A DNA stretch of 28,612 nucleotides. Source: CAWEYO01 sp963813315 (lineage in GTDB: Bacteria > Pseudomonadota > Alphaproteobacteria > Rhizobiales > Rhizobiaceae). Each line of letters opens with the position of its first letter. The stretch's first letter is position 1. Positions 1 to 8,417 of this stretch are shown here, piece by piece. The notes under the pieces are model-generated. The model was not told the DNA's origin and searched no databases. It saw nothing but the letters and a program-made list of their open reading frames with translations. The position numbers and the translations under genes are program-made. Location of the stretch: NCBI GenBank assembly GCA_963813315.1, contig CAWEYO010000006.1, positions 1-28,612 of the forward strand. Direction: 5' to 3'.

Positions 1-7
1 ATGGTGA

Positions 8-34
8 ACTACTCACTACTCACTACTCACTACT

Positions 35-40
<6 letters not shown>
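8..40. repeat. Heptamer tandem repeat (ACTACTC x4 plus partial)
   Basis: Four exact copies of ACTACTC occupy 8-35, followed by a partial TACTC to 40. The mrp stop codon (TAG on the minus strand, 35-37) lies in the array, so the repeat tract abuts the 3' end of that gene. Short heptamer arrays of this sort are simple-sequence repeats prone to slippage; no function is evident. Confidence 0.85.
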
Positions 41-1195
<1,155 letters not shown>

Positions 1196-1306
1196 TTCGG
1201 CGCTTCCCGCTGATATCTGCGCATCAGATAGTGCAGATCGCCGGCAGAACCAAGCGCGGAGGGTCCACGCCGGGCTGCTGGCTTCCGGACGCGCTCCATC
1301 AGCAGG

Positions 1307-1576
1307 CTAGCGATAGACCCCGCGTCGGTGTCCGATTTCAACCACGAGCACGACAACGCGCCGATCCTGCAATTCGCATATGAGGCGATAGTCGCCAACG
1401 CGATAGCGCCACAAGTTTCCAAGCTTCGCGCCCTGCAACGCCTTGCCTGTCTGTCGCGGATCATCCAGTGACCCGATCCTGGTGCGCAGGAAGGTCGTGA
1501 CCCTCTTCGCCTCGACAGCGCCAATTTTCGAAAGTTGCTTTTCTGCTGCGGCTGTGAGCTCAATCCGCCAGGCCAA
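1307..1576 (-). CDS. relE: RelE/ParE-family toxin
   Basis: Small basic protein of the RelE/ParE superfamily: mRNA interferases, or gyrase poisons in the ParE branch, neutralised by the upstream antitoxin. From the TTG start it begins MAWRIELTAAAEKQLSKI, the usual N-terminus of this family, and has 89 residues. The core GNLWRYRVGDYRLICEL and the C-terminal VVLVVEIGHRRGVYR match the family, including the late His-Arg region. An ATG at 1594 in the same frame would add six residues (MRWSAV) that the family does not have, so I prefer TTG at 1576. The gene overlaps the antitoxin stop by 17 bp, implying translational coupling. Mode of action is not determined. Confidence 0.88.
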   Translation of the reverse strand: MAWRIELTAAAEKQLSKIGAVEAKRVTTFLRTRIGSLDDPRQTGKALQGAKLGNLWRYRVGDYRLICELQDRRVVVLVVEIGHRRGVYR

Positions 1577-1793
1577 GACGGCGCTCCACCTCATCCAGCG
1601 AATAGACCTTCTCCTCGCCCCTGTTGATGCGTTCTAGCACCTGCTCAGCAAGGTAGATGTCCTCCAGGTCGTCGAGGTGTTCTTCGATGGCCTCGCGGAT
1701 GTAATAAGTGGCCGTCCTGCCGGTTCTGGCTGACAAAGCTTGCAGTCTTGCGAAGATTTCGTCCGGGAGCCGGACTGCGGTCTGCTTGCTCAT
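1560..1793 (-). CDS. relB: RelB/CopG-type ribbon-helix-helix antitoxin
   Basis: Antitoxin of 77 aa whose N-terminal half (KQTAVRLPDEIFARLQALSARTGRTATYYIREAIEEHL) is a ribbon-helix-helix DNA-binding fold: a short beta strand followed by two helices. The acidic C-terminal half (LEDIYLAEQVLERINRGEEKVYSLDEVERRLGLAD) is expected to wrap the toxin. It is the first gene of a two-gene operon with the RelE-like toxin. RHH antitoxins normally repress their own promoter, and a palindrome just upstream (1810-1827) is the likely operator. Family assignment is strong; the exact subfamily name (RelB, DinJ or StbD-like) is not certain. Confidence 0.88.
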   Translation of the reverse strand: MSKQTAVRLPDEIFARLQALSARTGRTATYYIREAIEEHLDDLEDIYLAEQVLERINRGEEKVYSLDEVERRLGLAD

Positions 1794-1809
1794 ATCGCGC
1801 GTCCAAATT

Positions 1810-1827
1810 TGGGATACAAATATCCCA
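1810..1827. promoter_or_regulatory. Candidate operator of the RelBE-like operon
   Basis: Perfect inverted repeat TGGGATA-caaa-TATCCCA, 17 bp upstream of the antitoxin ATG (1793, minus strand). It sits where the promoter should be and has the short, dyad-symmetric form bound by ribbon-helix-helix antitoxins. Function is inferred from position and symmetry. Confidence 0.6.
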
Positions 1828-1975
1828 TATGATCGGATTCGGCAAGATAAGCGGAATAAGGGGCTGGCGATGATTCAAGGCAAAATGGCGGGATCAGCTC
1901 GCGGAAGCCAATCGTCTCTGCCAGATGGAGCGATGATCGAGGTGCCCGTCGCCTCGTGATGGGCAGCAGCGGTAA

Positions 1976-1995
1976 GGCCGACCGATGGGTCGGCC
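1976..1995. other. GC-rich hairpin between antitoxin promoter and LysR gene
   Basis: Perfect 8-bp inverted repeat GGCCGACC-gatg-GGTCGGCC with a 4-nt loop, 60 bp upstream of the LysR-type gene. There is no T-run on either side, so it is a poor intrinsic terminator. It could be an operator or a transcript hairpin. The rest of the roughly 260-bp gap between the antitoxin and the LysR gene holds nothing recognisable. Confidence 0.4.
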
Positions 1996-2054
1996 CGCCA
2001 TCTCTCACGGAACTCTTTCTAGCGTATCGCGCCGCACGGCTGTAGCCTCGCGCC

Positions 2055-2951
2055 ATGATCGACAAGCTCGAATTTTTCATAGCGCTGGCGAAAGAACAGC
2101 ATTTCGGCCGCGCGGCGGACGAATGCGGCGTCACCCAGCCGACCCTTTCCGCCGGCATCAAGCAGCTTGAGGACACGCTCGGCGTCATGCTGGTGCAACG
2201 CGGCTCGCGGTTCCAGGGCCTGACCCCGGAGGGCCAGCGGGTGCTCGAATGGGCGCGGCGAATCGTCGGCGACGCCCGCACGATGCGCGAGGAAATGCGG
2301 GCAACACGCCTGGGGCTTTCGGGACACGTGCGCATCGCGGCCATCCCGACCGCGCTGGCGATGACGCCAAGGATCACGACACCGTTTCGCGAGCGGCATC
2401 CGGGTGTCACCTTTTCGATCCTTTCCCGCACCTCGATCGAGGTGCTGACGCTGCTTGAGAATTTCGAGATCGATGTCGGCATCACCTATATCGAGAACGA
2501 GCCGCTTGGCCGGGTCGCGCGCGTGCCGCTCTATTCGGAGCGCTACCAGCTCATCACGTCGGTCGGCAGCACATTTTCGGAACGCAACACGGTGAAATGG
2601 TCGGAAGTGAGCCGGCTGCCGCTCTGCCTCCTGACGCCCGATATGCAGAACCGGCGCATTATCAATCAGCATCTGGAAGAGGCGGGCGCGGACGCGCATC
2701 CGACACTCGAATCGAACTCGATGATAGTCCTGTTCTCCCATATCAGGACTGGCAAATGGGCATCGATCATGCCGCTCAACCTCGCGGAAACGTTTGGCTT
2801 CCGGGAGCCTATCCGGGCAATCCCGATCGTCGAGCCTGACGCCAGCCATGTCGTCGGCATGGTAGCCGCCTTTCGCGAGCCGCACACGCCACTGGTTTCC
2901 GCGCTGCTCCACCAAGCCCGCAAATTGGCGATCGAACTCGGCGCCGGTTGA
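2055..2951 (+). CDS. LysR-type transcriptional regulator, probable formate dehydrogenase regulator
   Basis: LysR-family regulator of 298 aa. Residues about 1-60 form the winged helix-turn-helix (FFIALAKEQHFGRAADECGVTQPTLSAGIKQLE). The rest is the periplasmic-binding-protein-like effector domain (from about residue 88, LSGHVRIAAIPTALAMTP). It is codirectional with and directly upstream of fdsG, with a 94-bp gap, rather than divergent as is common for this family. A strong dyad of LysR type overlaps its stop codon. Fds operons in other bacteria (for example Cupriavidus fdsR) are controlled by a LysR-type protein, so formate-responsive control of the operon is the likely role. The ATG at 2055 has no clear Shine-Dalgarno sequence but starts exactly at the conserved N-terminus (MIDKLEFF). 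Confidence 0.9.
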   Translation: MIDKLEFFIALAKEQHFGRAADECGVTQPTLSAGIKQLEDTLGVMLVQRGSRFQGLTPEGQRVLEWARRIVGDARTMREEMRATRLGLSGHVRIAAIPTALAMTPRITTPFRERHPGVTFSILSRTSIEVLTLLENFEIDVGITYIENEPLGRVARVPLYSERYQLITSVGSTFSERNTVKWSEVSRLPLCLLTPDMQNRRIINQHLEEAGADAHPTLESNSMIVLFSHIRTGKWASIMPLNLAETFGFREPIRAIPIVEPDASHVVGMVAAFREPHTPLVSALLHQARKLAIELGAG

Positions 2952-2970
2952 TAGAGATTTTCTATCAACC
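2946..2970. promoter_or_regulatory. LysR-type recognition palindrome upstream of fdsG
   Basis: Perfect 10-bp inverted repeat GGTTGATAGA-gattt-TCTATCAACC. It contains ATAG-N7-CTAT, which fits both the T-N11-A rule of LysR-type sites and an OxyR-like half-operator. A weaker related element, CTATTGAT, lies at 2983-2990, the arrangement expected of a recognition site plus an activation site. It covers the regulator's stop codon (2949-2951) and the start of the fdsG leader. The arms are AT-rich with no T-run, which argues against a terminator. Confidence 0.75.
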
Positions 2971-3045
2971 AACGAAACTGTGCTATTGATCCCTCGATCC
3001 CGTTTTGTTTTCCTTCATTTCTGGAACACGTAGGGAGGGCGCTGC

Positions 3046-3525
3046 ATGGCGTTGCAGCAGGCAAGCATCCAGGTCGCCGCAAAAGTGACGGCGATCATCG
3101 ACGAATTGAAGAGGCTGGAAGGCCCCCTCCTCCCGATTTTGCATGAAATTCAGGAAGAGTTCGGCTGCGTACCGGCCGAAACGGTGCCGATCATCGCCGA
3201 GGAGCTTAACCTCAGCAGGGCCGAAGTCCATGGCGTCGTCAGTTTCTATCACGACTTCCGCAAGCACCCGGCCGGACGGCACGTACTCAAGCTCTGCAGA
3301 GCCGAGGCGTGCCAGTCGATGGGCGGTGACGCGATCGCCGCGCAAATTCAGCAGTTGCTTGGTATCGGCTTCCATGAGACCGCCAAAGACGGCTCGGTGA
3401 CGCTGGAGCCTGTCTACTGTCTTGGGATGTGCGCCTGCTCGCCCGCCGCGATGCTGGACGGCGAAGTGATCGGCAGGCTCGACGCCGACAAGATCGAAGA
3501 GATCGCCGCGGAGGTGCGGGCATGA
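3046..3525 (+). CDS. fdsG: NAD-dependent formate dehydrogenase gamma subunit (2Fe-2S)
   Basis: Gamma subunit (159 aa) of the cytoplasmic NAD-dependent molybdenum formate dehydrogenase, homologous to complex I NuoE. A thioredoxin-like domain carries one [2Fe-2S] cluster ligated by C84 and C89 (CRAEAC) and C125 and C129 (CLGMC), all present. It works with FdsB in passing electrons to NAD+. A good Shine-Dalgarno (GGGAGGG) sits about 10 nt before the ATG. Its stop overlaps the fdsB start (ATGA), so the two are translationally coupled. It is the first gene of the fds operon, directly behind the LysR-type site. Confidence 0.95.
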   Translation: MALQQASIQVAAKVTAIIDELKRLEGPLLPILHEIQEEFGCVPAETVPIIAEELNLSRAEVHGVVSFYHDFRKHPAGRHVLKLCRAEACQSMGGDAIAAQIQQLLGIGFHETAKDGSVTLEPVYCLGMCACSPAAMLDGEVIGRLDADKIEEIAAEVRA

Positions 3526-5078
3526 GTGTGACCGTATACGTTCCGCGTGATTCCGGCGCGCTGGCGCTCGGCGCGGAAAAGGTCGCCAAGGCGATCCAGG
3601 AGGAAATCTCCGAACGCGGCATCGACGCCAAAATCGTCCGCAACGGCTCGCGCGGCCTCTACTGGCTGGAGCCCATGATCGAGGTGGCGACGCCGGCCGG
3701 ACGCGTCGCCTACGGTCCGGTGGCAGTGAAGGATGTGGCGTCGCTTTTCGAAGCCGGCCTCCTCGACGGCAACAAGCATAGGCTTTCCCTCGGCGATCCG
3801 GAGAAGATCCCGTACCTGGCCAGGCAGACGCGCCTCACTTTCGCGCGCTGCGGCATTACCGATCCCGTGTCGCTCGATGACTACCGCGCGCATGACGGAC
3901 TAAAGGGTCTCGAAAAGGCCGTCGCGATGGCGCCGGCCGAAATCGTCAAGGAAGTCACCAACTCCGGATTGCGCGGGCGCGGCGGCGCCGGTTTTCCGAC
4001 CGGCATCAAGTGGAAGACGGTCCTCGACACCTCCGCCGACCAGAAATACATCGTCTGCAACGCCGACGAGGGCGACAGCGGCACCTTCGCCGACCGCATG
4101 ATCATGGAAGGCGACCCCTTCGTGCTGATCGAGGGTATGGCGATTGCCGGCGTCGCGGTGGGCGCGACAAGGGGCTACGTCTACATTCGTTCGGAATATC
4201 CGCATGCCGTCGCCATCATGAACGAGGCCATCGGCGTTGCGCGCCGGGACGGCGTACTCGGCCAGCGCGTTCTTGGGTCGCTCCATTCCTTCGACATGGA
4301 GGTGCGTGTCGGTGCCGGAGCATATGTCTGCGGTGAAGAGACCTCGCTGCTTGATTCGCTTGAGGGCAAGCGCGGCCTCGTTCGCGCCAAGCCGCCGCTG
4401 CCGGCGCACAAGGGCCTGTTCGGCAAGCCGACCGTAATCAACAATGTAATCTCGCTCGCCTCGGTCCCGATCGTTCTCGATAAGGGCGGCGCCTACTATC
4501 GTGACTTCGGCATGGGCCGCTCGCGCGGGACCATTCCGATCCAGATCGCTGGCAACGCGAAGTATGGCGGCCTGTTCGAGGCGGCCTTCGGCCTTACCCT
4601 CGGCGAGATCGTCGACGATATCGGCGGCGGGACGAGGTCGGGCAGGCCGGTGAAGGCGGTACAGGTCGGTGGCCCACTCGGCGCCTATTTCCCGCGCGCG
4701 CTCTTCGATACGCCATTCGACTACGAAGCCTTCGCCGCCAGGGATGGGCTCATCGGGCACGCCGGCATCGTGGTGTTCGATGATACGGCGGACATGCTCA
4801 AGCAGGCGCGTTTTGCCATGGAATTCTGCGCGATCGAAAGCTGCGGCAAGTGCACGCCATGCCGCCTCGGCTCGACGCGCGGCGTCGAGGTGGTCGACAA
4901 GATCGCAAGCAACATCGAACCGCAGAAGCAGATCGAACTGCTCACAGACCTCTGCAACACGATGAAATTTGGATCGCTTTGCGCGCTCGGCGGTTTTACT
5001 CCTTACCCGGTGATGAGCGCGCTCAATCATTTTCCGGAAGACTTCAAGCCACATCCCGTGCGGGAAGCAGCGGAGTAG
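3522..5078 (+). CDS. fdsB: NAD-dependent formate dehydrogenase beta subunit (FMN, 4Fe-4S)
   Basis: Diaphorase subunit of 518 aa, homologous to NuoF (with a NuoE-like N-terminal extension of about 110 residues). It binds NAD+ and FMN and one [4Fe-4S] cluster. Visible signatures are the FMN/NAD loop GLRGRGGAGFPTGIKWK, NADEGDSGTFADR, the ETSLLDSLEGKRG segment and the cluster motif SCGKCTPCR, with the fourth cysteine in FGSLCALGG about 43 residues later. An in-frame upstream extension to 3429 exists, but it overlaps fdsG and reads as arginine-rich shadow. The start at 3522 gives the normal MSVTVYVPR N-terminus and a 4-bp ATGA overlap with fdsG. The subunit transfers electrons from FdsA to NAD+. 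Confidence 0.95.
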   Translation: MSVTVYVPRDSGALALGAEKVAKAIQEEISERGIDAKIVRNGSRGLYWLEPMIEVATPAGRVAYGPVAVKDVASLFEAGLLDGNKHRLSLGDPEKIPYLARQTRLTFARCGITDPVSLDDYRAHDGLKGLEKAVAMAPAEIVKEVTNSGLRGRGGAGFPTGIKWKTVLDTSADQKYIVCNADEGDSGTFADRMIMEGDPFVLIEGMAIAGVAVGATRGYVYIRSEYPHAVAIMNEAIGVARRDGVLGQRVLGSLHSFDMEVRVGAGAYVCGEETSLLDSLEGKRGLVRAKPPLPAHKGLFGKPTVINNVISLASVPIVLDKGGAYYRDFGMGRSRGTIPIQIAGNAKYGGLFEAAFGLTLGEIVDDIGGGTRSGRPVKAVQVGGPLGAYFPRALFDTPFDYEAFAARDGLIGHAGIVVFDDTADMLKQARFAMEFCAIESCGKCTPCRLGSTRGVEVVDKIASNIEPQKQIELLTDLCNTMKFGSLCALGGFTPYPVMSALNHFPEDFKPHPVREAAE

Positions 5079-5090
5079 TTTCCATGTATT

Positions 5091-5225
5091 TAGACCCCCT
5101 CATCCGCCTTCGCTTCGCTCAGTCACCTTCTCCCCGCCGGGGAGAAGAGGGCGTCCGCCTGGCTGCCGTGTCTCCTCTCCCCTCGGGGAGAGGTGGCGAG
5201 AGAAGCGAGCCGGTGAGGGGGCCTA
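5091..5225. repeat. RIME-like palindromic intergenic element between fdsB and fdsA
   Basis: Imperfect inverted repeat of about 135 bp. It begins TAGaCCCCCTCAtcCG and ends CGgTGAGGGGGCCTA. Inside are two further hairpins, CTTCTCCCCgccGGGGAGAAG-type and CTCTCCCCTCGGGGAGAG. The CCCCTCA...TTCTCCCC layout matches, from memory, the rhizobial RIME1 mosaic repeats. It fills most of the only long gap (191 bp) among the structural genes fdsG-fdsB-fdsA and may act as an mRNA-stabilising or attenuating hairpin pair. Confidence 0.8.
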
Positions 5226-5269
5226 ATCGTTCTTCCAATCAATTCCGCGTGCACTAGGAGCGGACGATC

Positions 5270-8167
5270 ATGAATGCCATGTTTGATATCAAAACGCTCA
5301 TCGAGGAAATCGACTACGGCACGCCGGCGTCGAACTCCGAGAAAACCGTAACGCTCAACATCGACGGACGCTCCGTGACGGTCCCCGAGGGAACCTCAGT
5401 GATGCGCGCCGCGATGGACCTTGGCGTGGAGATTCCCAAGCTCTGCGCGACCGACATGCTGGATGCTTTCGGCTCCTGCCGCGTCTGTCTGGTCGAGATC
5501 GAGGGCCGTGCCGGAACTCCGGCCTCCTGCACCACGCCGGTGGGAGAAGGCATGGTGGTGAAGACACAAACCGAGCGGCTCAACGACATCCGCCGGGGCG
5601 TAATGGAGCTCTACGTCTCCGACCATCCGATTGGCTGGGACGCCGACGCGGGCCAGCACGGCGGCGACATCAAGAAAATCGCAGACTCGGTCGGCCTCCG
5701 TGAAATCCGATATGGTCTCGAGGGCCGCAATCACGTCATGCCTGGCAACGGCATCGACAATTTCGACTATCTGGCCAAGGACGAGTCGAATCCGTATTTC
5801 ACCTATGACGCCACGCAATGCATCGTCTGCTCGCGCTGCGTGCGCGCCTGCGAAGAAGTTCAGGGCACCTTTGCGCTGACGATTACCGGTCGCGGCTTCG
5901 AGTCTCGCGTCTCGGCCGGCATGTCGGAGAACTTCATCGATTCGGAATGCGTGTCCTGTGGTGCCTGCGTGCAGGCTTGCCCGACCGACGCACTGCGCGA
6001 AAAGTCCGTGCTGAGCGTCGGCCGGCCCGAACATTCGGTCGTCACAACCTGCGCATATTGCGGTGTCGGCTGCTCGTTCAAGGCGGAGATGCGGGGCGAC
6101 GAGCTGATCCGCATGGTGCCTTACAAGGACGGCAAGGCCAACAGGGGCCATTCCTGTGTCAAGGGCCGCTTCGCCTACGGCTATTCGACTCACAAGGACC
6201 GCATCCTCAACCCGATGGTACGCGAGAAGATCAGCGATCCGTGGCGGGAGGTGACCTGGGCCGAGGCCTTCTCCCATGTGGCGAACGAGTTCCGCCGCCT
6301 CCAGTACCAGTATGGCCGCGGCGCCATCGGCGGCATCACTTCCTCGCGCTGCACCAATGAAGAGACCTATCTCGTGCAGAAGCTTATCCGCCAGGGCTTC
6401 GGCAACAACAATGTGGACACCTGCGCGCGCGTCTGCCATTCGCCTACCGGCTACGGTCTGAAGACCACCTTCGGCACTTCGGCCGGCACTCAGGATTTCG
6501 ATTCCGTCGATTATTCCGACGTTGTCATGATCATCGGCGCCAACCCGACCGACGGTCACCCGGTCTTCGCCTCGCGGCTGAAGAAGCGGCTGCGGAAGGG
6601 TGCGAAGCTGATCGTCATCGATCCGCGCCGCACCGACATCGTGCGTTCAGCGCATGTGCAGGCCGAATACCATCTGCCGCTCAAGCCCGGCACCAATGTC
6701 GCGGTCCTCACGTCGCTCGCGCATGTGATCGTCAACGAAGGCCTTTACGATGAAAATTTCATCCGCGAGCGGTGCGACTGGTCGGAGTTCGAAGACTTTG
6801 CTGCTTTCGCAGCCGAACCGCAGCACAGCCCCGACGTGGTCACCAAGCTCTCCGGCGTTCCGGCGGAACTGATCCGCCAGGCGGCGCGGCTCTATGCGAC
6901 AGGCGGCAATGGTGCGATCTATTACGGCCTCGGCGTAACCGAGCACAGCCAGGGGTCGACCACCGTCATGGCGATCGCAAACCTCGCCATGCTCACCGGC
7001 AATATCGGGCGGCCGGGCGTCGGCGTGAACCCGCTGCGCGGCCAGAACAATGTGCAGGGCGCGTGCGATATGGGCTCGTTCCCGCACGAGCTGCCGGGCT
7101 ACAGGCACATGTCGGATGACGCCACCCGCGAGATCTATGAAACGCTCTGGGGCGTGAAGCTCGATGCGGAGCCGGGCCTGCGCATCCCGAACATGCTGGA
7201 CGCGGCTGTCGACGGGTCCTTCAAGGGCATCTACATCCAGGGCGAGGACATCCTGCAGTCCGACCCGAACACAAGCCATGTCGCGGCCGGCCTCGAAGCC
7301 ATGGAATGCGTGGTCGTCCACGACCTCTTTCTCAACGAGACGGCCAACTATGCCCATGTCTTCCTGCCGGGCTCTACCTTCCTCGAAAAGGACGGCACCT
7401 TCACCAATGCCGAGCGCCGCATCAACCGTGTGCGCAAGGTAATGGCGCCGAAGAACGGCCTCGGCGACTGGGAGGTGACGCAGCAGCTCGCGCAGGAAAT
7501 GGGGCTGAAGTGGAACTACACGCATCCGTCCGAGATCATGGATGAGATCGCCCAGACCACGCCCAGCTTCGCCGGCGTCAACTACGACCTTCTCGATCGC
7601 GAAGGCTCGGTGCAGTGGCCCTGCAACGAAAAGGCCCCACTCGGCACGCCGGTGATGCATATCGGCGGCTTCGTGCGCGGCAAGGGCAAGTTCATCCGCA
7701 CTGAATATGTCGCGACGGACGAGAAGACGGGACCGCGCTTCCCGCTGCTTTTGACCACCGGCCGCATCCTTTCCCAGTATAATGTCGGCGCGCAGACCAG
7801 GCGCACGGAGAATGTAGTCTGGCATCAGGAAGACCGGCTGGAAATCCACCCGCACGACGCTGAGCAACGCGGCGTGCGCGACGGCGACTGGGTGCGCGTT
7901 CAGAGCCGCGCCGGCGATACGACGCTTCGTGCGCTGATCACCGAACGCGTGGCGCCTGGTGTGGTCTACACGACCTTCCACCACCCGAGCACGCAGGCCA
8001 ACGTCATCACCACGGATTTCTCCGACTGGGCGACGAATTGTCCTGAGTACAAGGTCACCGCCGTGCAGGTCGGCCCGTCCAACGGCCCGTCCGACTGGCA
8101 GGAGGAGTATGACGCGCTTTCCCGCCGCAGCCGCCGCATCGAAGGGCGGCTCGAGGCCGCGGAGTGA
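5270..8167 (+). CDS. fdsA: NAD-dependent formate dehydrogenase alpha subunit (Mo-bis-MGD, Fe-S)
   Basis: Catalytic subunit (965 aa): oxidises formate to CO2 at a molybdenum bis-MGD centre. In order: [2Fe-2S] ferredoxin domain (C59, C70, C73, C87), two ferredoxin-type [4Fe-4S] motifs (C184, C187, C190, C194; C227, C230, C233, C237), the MopB [4Fe-4S] motif (C261, C264, C268, C296), catalytic C389-H390 (ARVCHSPTG), and a C-terminal molydopterin-binding domain. The active-site residue is cysteine, not selenocysteine. Oddity: the segment after SDHP (residues about 119-143), where I recall FdsA proteins carrying a His-Cys3 cluster motif (HPLDCLTC...GDC), reads HPIGWDADAGQHGG and has no cysteine, so that cluster site appears lost. 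AGGAG lies 9 nt before the ATG at 5270. Expected to assemble with FdsB, FdsG and FdsD; FdhD is needed for sulfuration. Confidence 0.96.
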   Translation: MNAMFDIKTLIEEIDYGTPASNSEKTVTLNIDGRSVTVPEGTSVMRAAMDLGVEIPKLCATDMLDAFGSCRVCLVEIEGRAGTPASCTTPVGEGMVVKTQTERLNDIRRGVMELYVSDHPIGWDADAGQHGGDIKKIADSVGLREIRYGLEGRNHVMPGNGIDNFDYLAKDESNPYFTYDATQCIVCSRCVRACEEVQGTFALTITGRGFESRVSAGMSENFIDSECVSCGACVQACPTDALREKSVLSVGRPEHSVVTTCAYCGVGCSFKAEMRGDELIRMVPYKDGKANRGHSCVKGRFAYGYSTHKDRILNPMVREKISDPWREVTWAEAFSHVANEFRRLQYQYGRGAIGGITSSRCTNEETYLVQKLIRQGFGNNNVDTCARVCHSPTGYGLKTTFGTSAGTQDFDSVDYSDVVMIIGANPTDGHPVFASRLKKRLRKGAKLIVIDPRRTDIVRSAHVQAEYHLPLKPGTNVAVLTSLAHVIVNEGLYDENFIRERCDWSEFEDFAAFAAEPQHSPDVVTKLSGVPAELIRQAARLYATGGNGAIYYGLGVTEHSQGSTTVMAIANLAMLTGNIGRPGVGVNPLRGQNNVQGACDMGSFPHELPGYRHMSDDATREIYETLWGVKLDAEPGLRIPNMLDAAVDGSFKGIYIQGEDILQSDPNTSHVAAGLEAMECVVVHDLFLNETANYAHVFLPGSTFLEKDGTFTNAERRINRVRKVMAPKNGLGDWEVTQQLAQEMGLKWNYTHPSEIMDEIAQTTPSFAGVNYDLLDREGSVQWPCNEKAPLGTPVMHIGGFVRGKGKFIRTEYVATDEKTGPRFPLLLTTGRILSQYNVGAQTRRTENVVWHQEDRLEIHPHDAEQRGVRDGDWVRVQSRAGDTTLRALITERVAPGVVYTTFHHPSTQANVITTDFSDWATNCPEYKVTAVQVGPSNGPSDWQEEYDALSRRSRRIEGRLEAAE

Positions 8168-8208
8168 GGCAGGCGCGCGCAGAAATGCAATCGTCGTGTT
8201 CCTTCGCG

Positions 8209-8363
8209 CCCCCCTCTGTCCTGCCGGACATCTCCCCCTCAAGGGGGGAGATCGGACGACCGCAACGACGGCGTTCATCCTGCAGCGTCGGAGATTGGCG
8301 AAAGTTGAAACGACCGCCAATCTCCCCCCTTGAGGGGGAGATGTCCGGCAGGACAGAGGGGGG
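8209..8363. repeat. Perfect 44-bp inverted repeat (repeat family, copy A)
   Basis: Left arm 8209-8252 and right arm 8320-8363 are exact reverse complements, separated by 67 bp. Each arm holds its own smaller hairpins (CTCCCCCTCAAGGGGGGAG and TCCtgccGGA). Related elements occur at 9523-9567 (single arm) and 13471-13597 (both arms), so this is a dispersed palindromic family rather than a local accident. It sits between fdsA and fdhD. Confidence 0.9.
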
Positions 8364-8417
8364 TAACGCAGAGCGCCGCGCGTTTCCGATCGATGAAGCC
8401 CTGTCGAAGGCCGCGCC

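Noticed and set aside
2946..2970. Transcription terminator of the LysR gene
   Set aside because: Stem is AT-rich, overlaps the stop codon and lacks a T-run; its core fits a LysR/OxyR-type binding site better.
6434..6439. Possible selenocysteine active site in FdsA
   Set aside because: The active-site codon reads TGC (Cys389 in ARVCHSPTG); there is no in-frame TGA, so this is the cysteine form.
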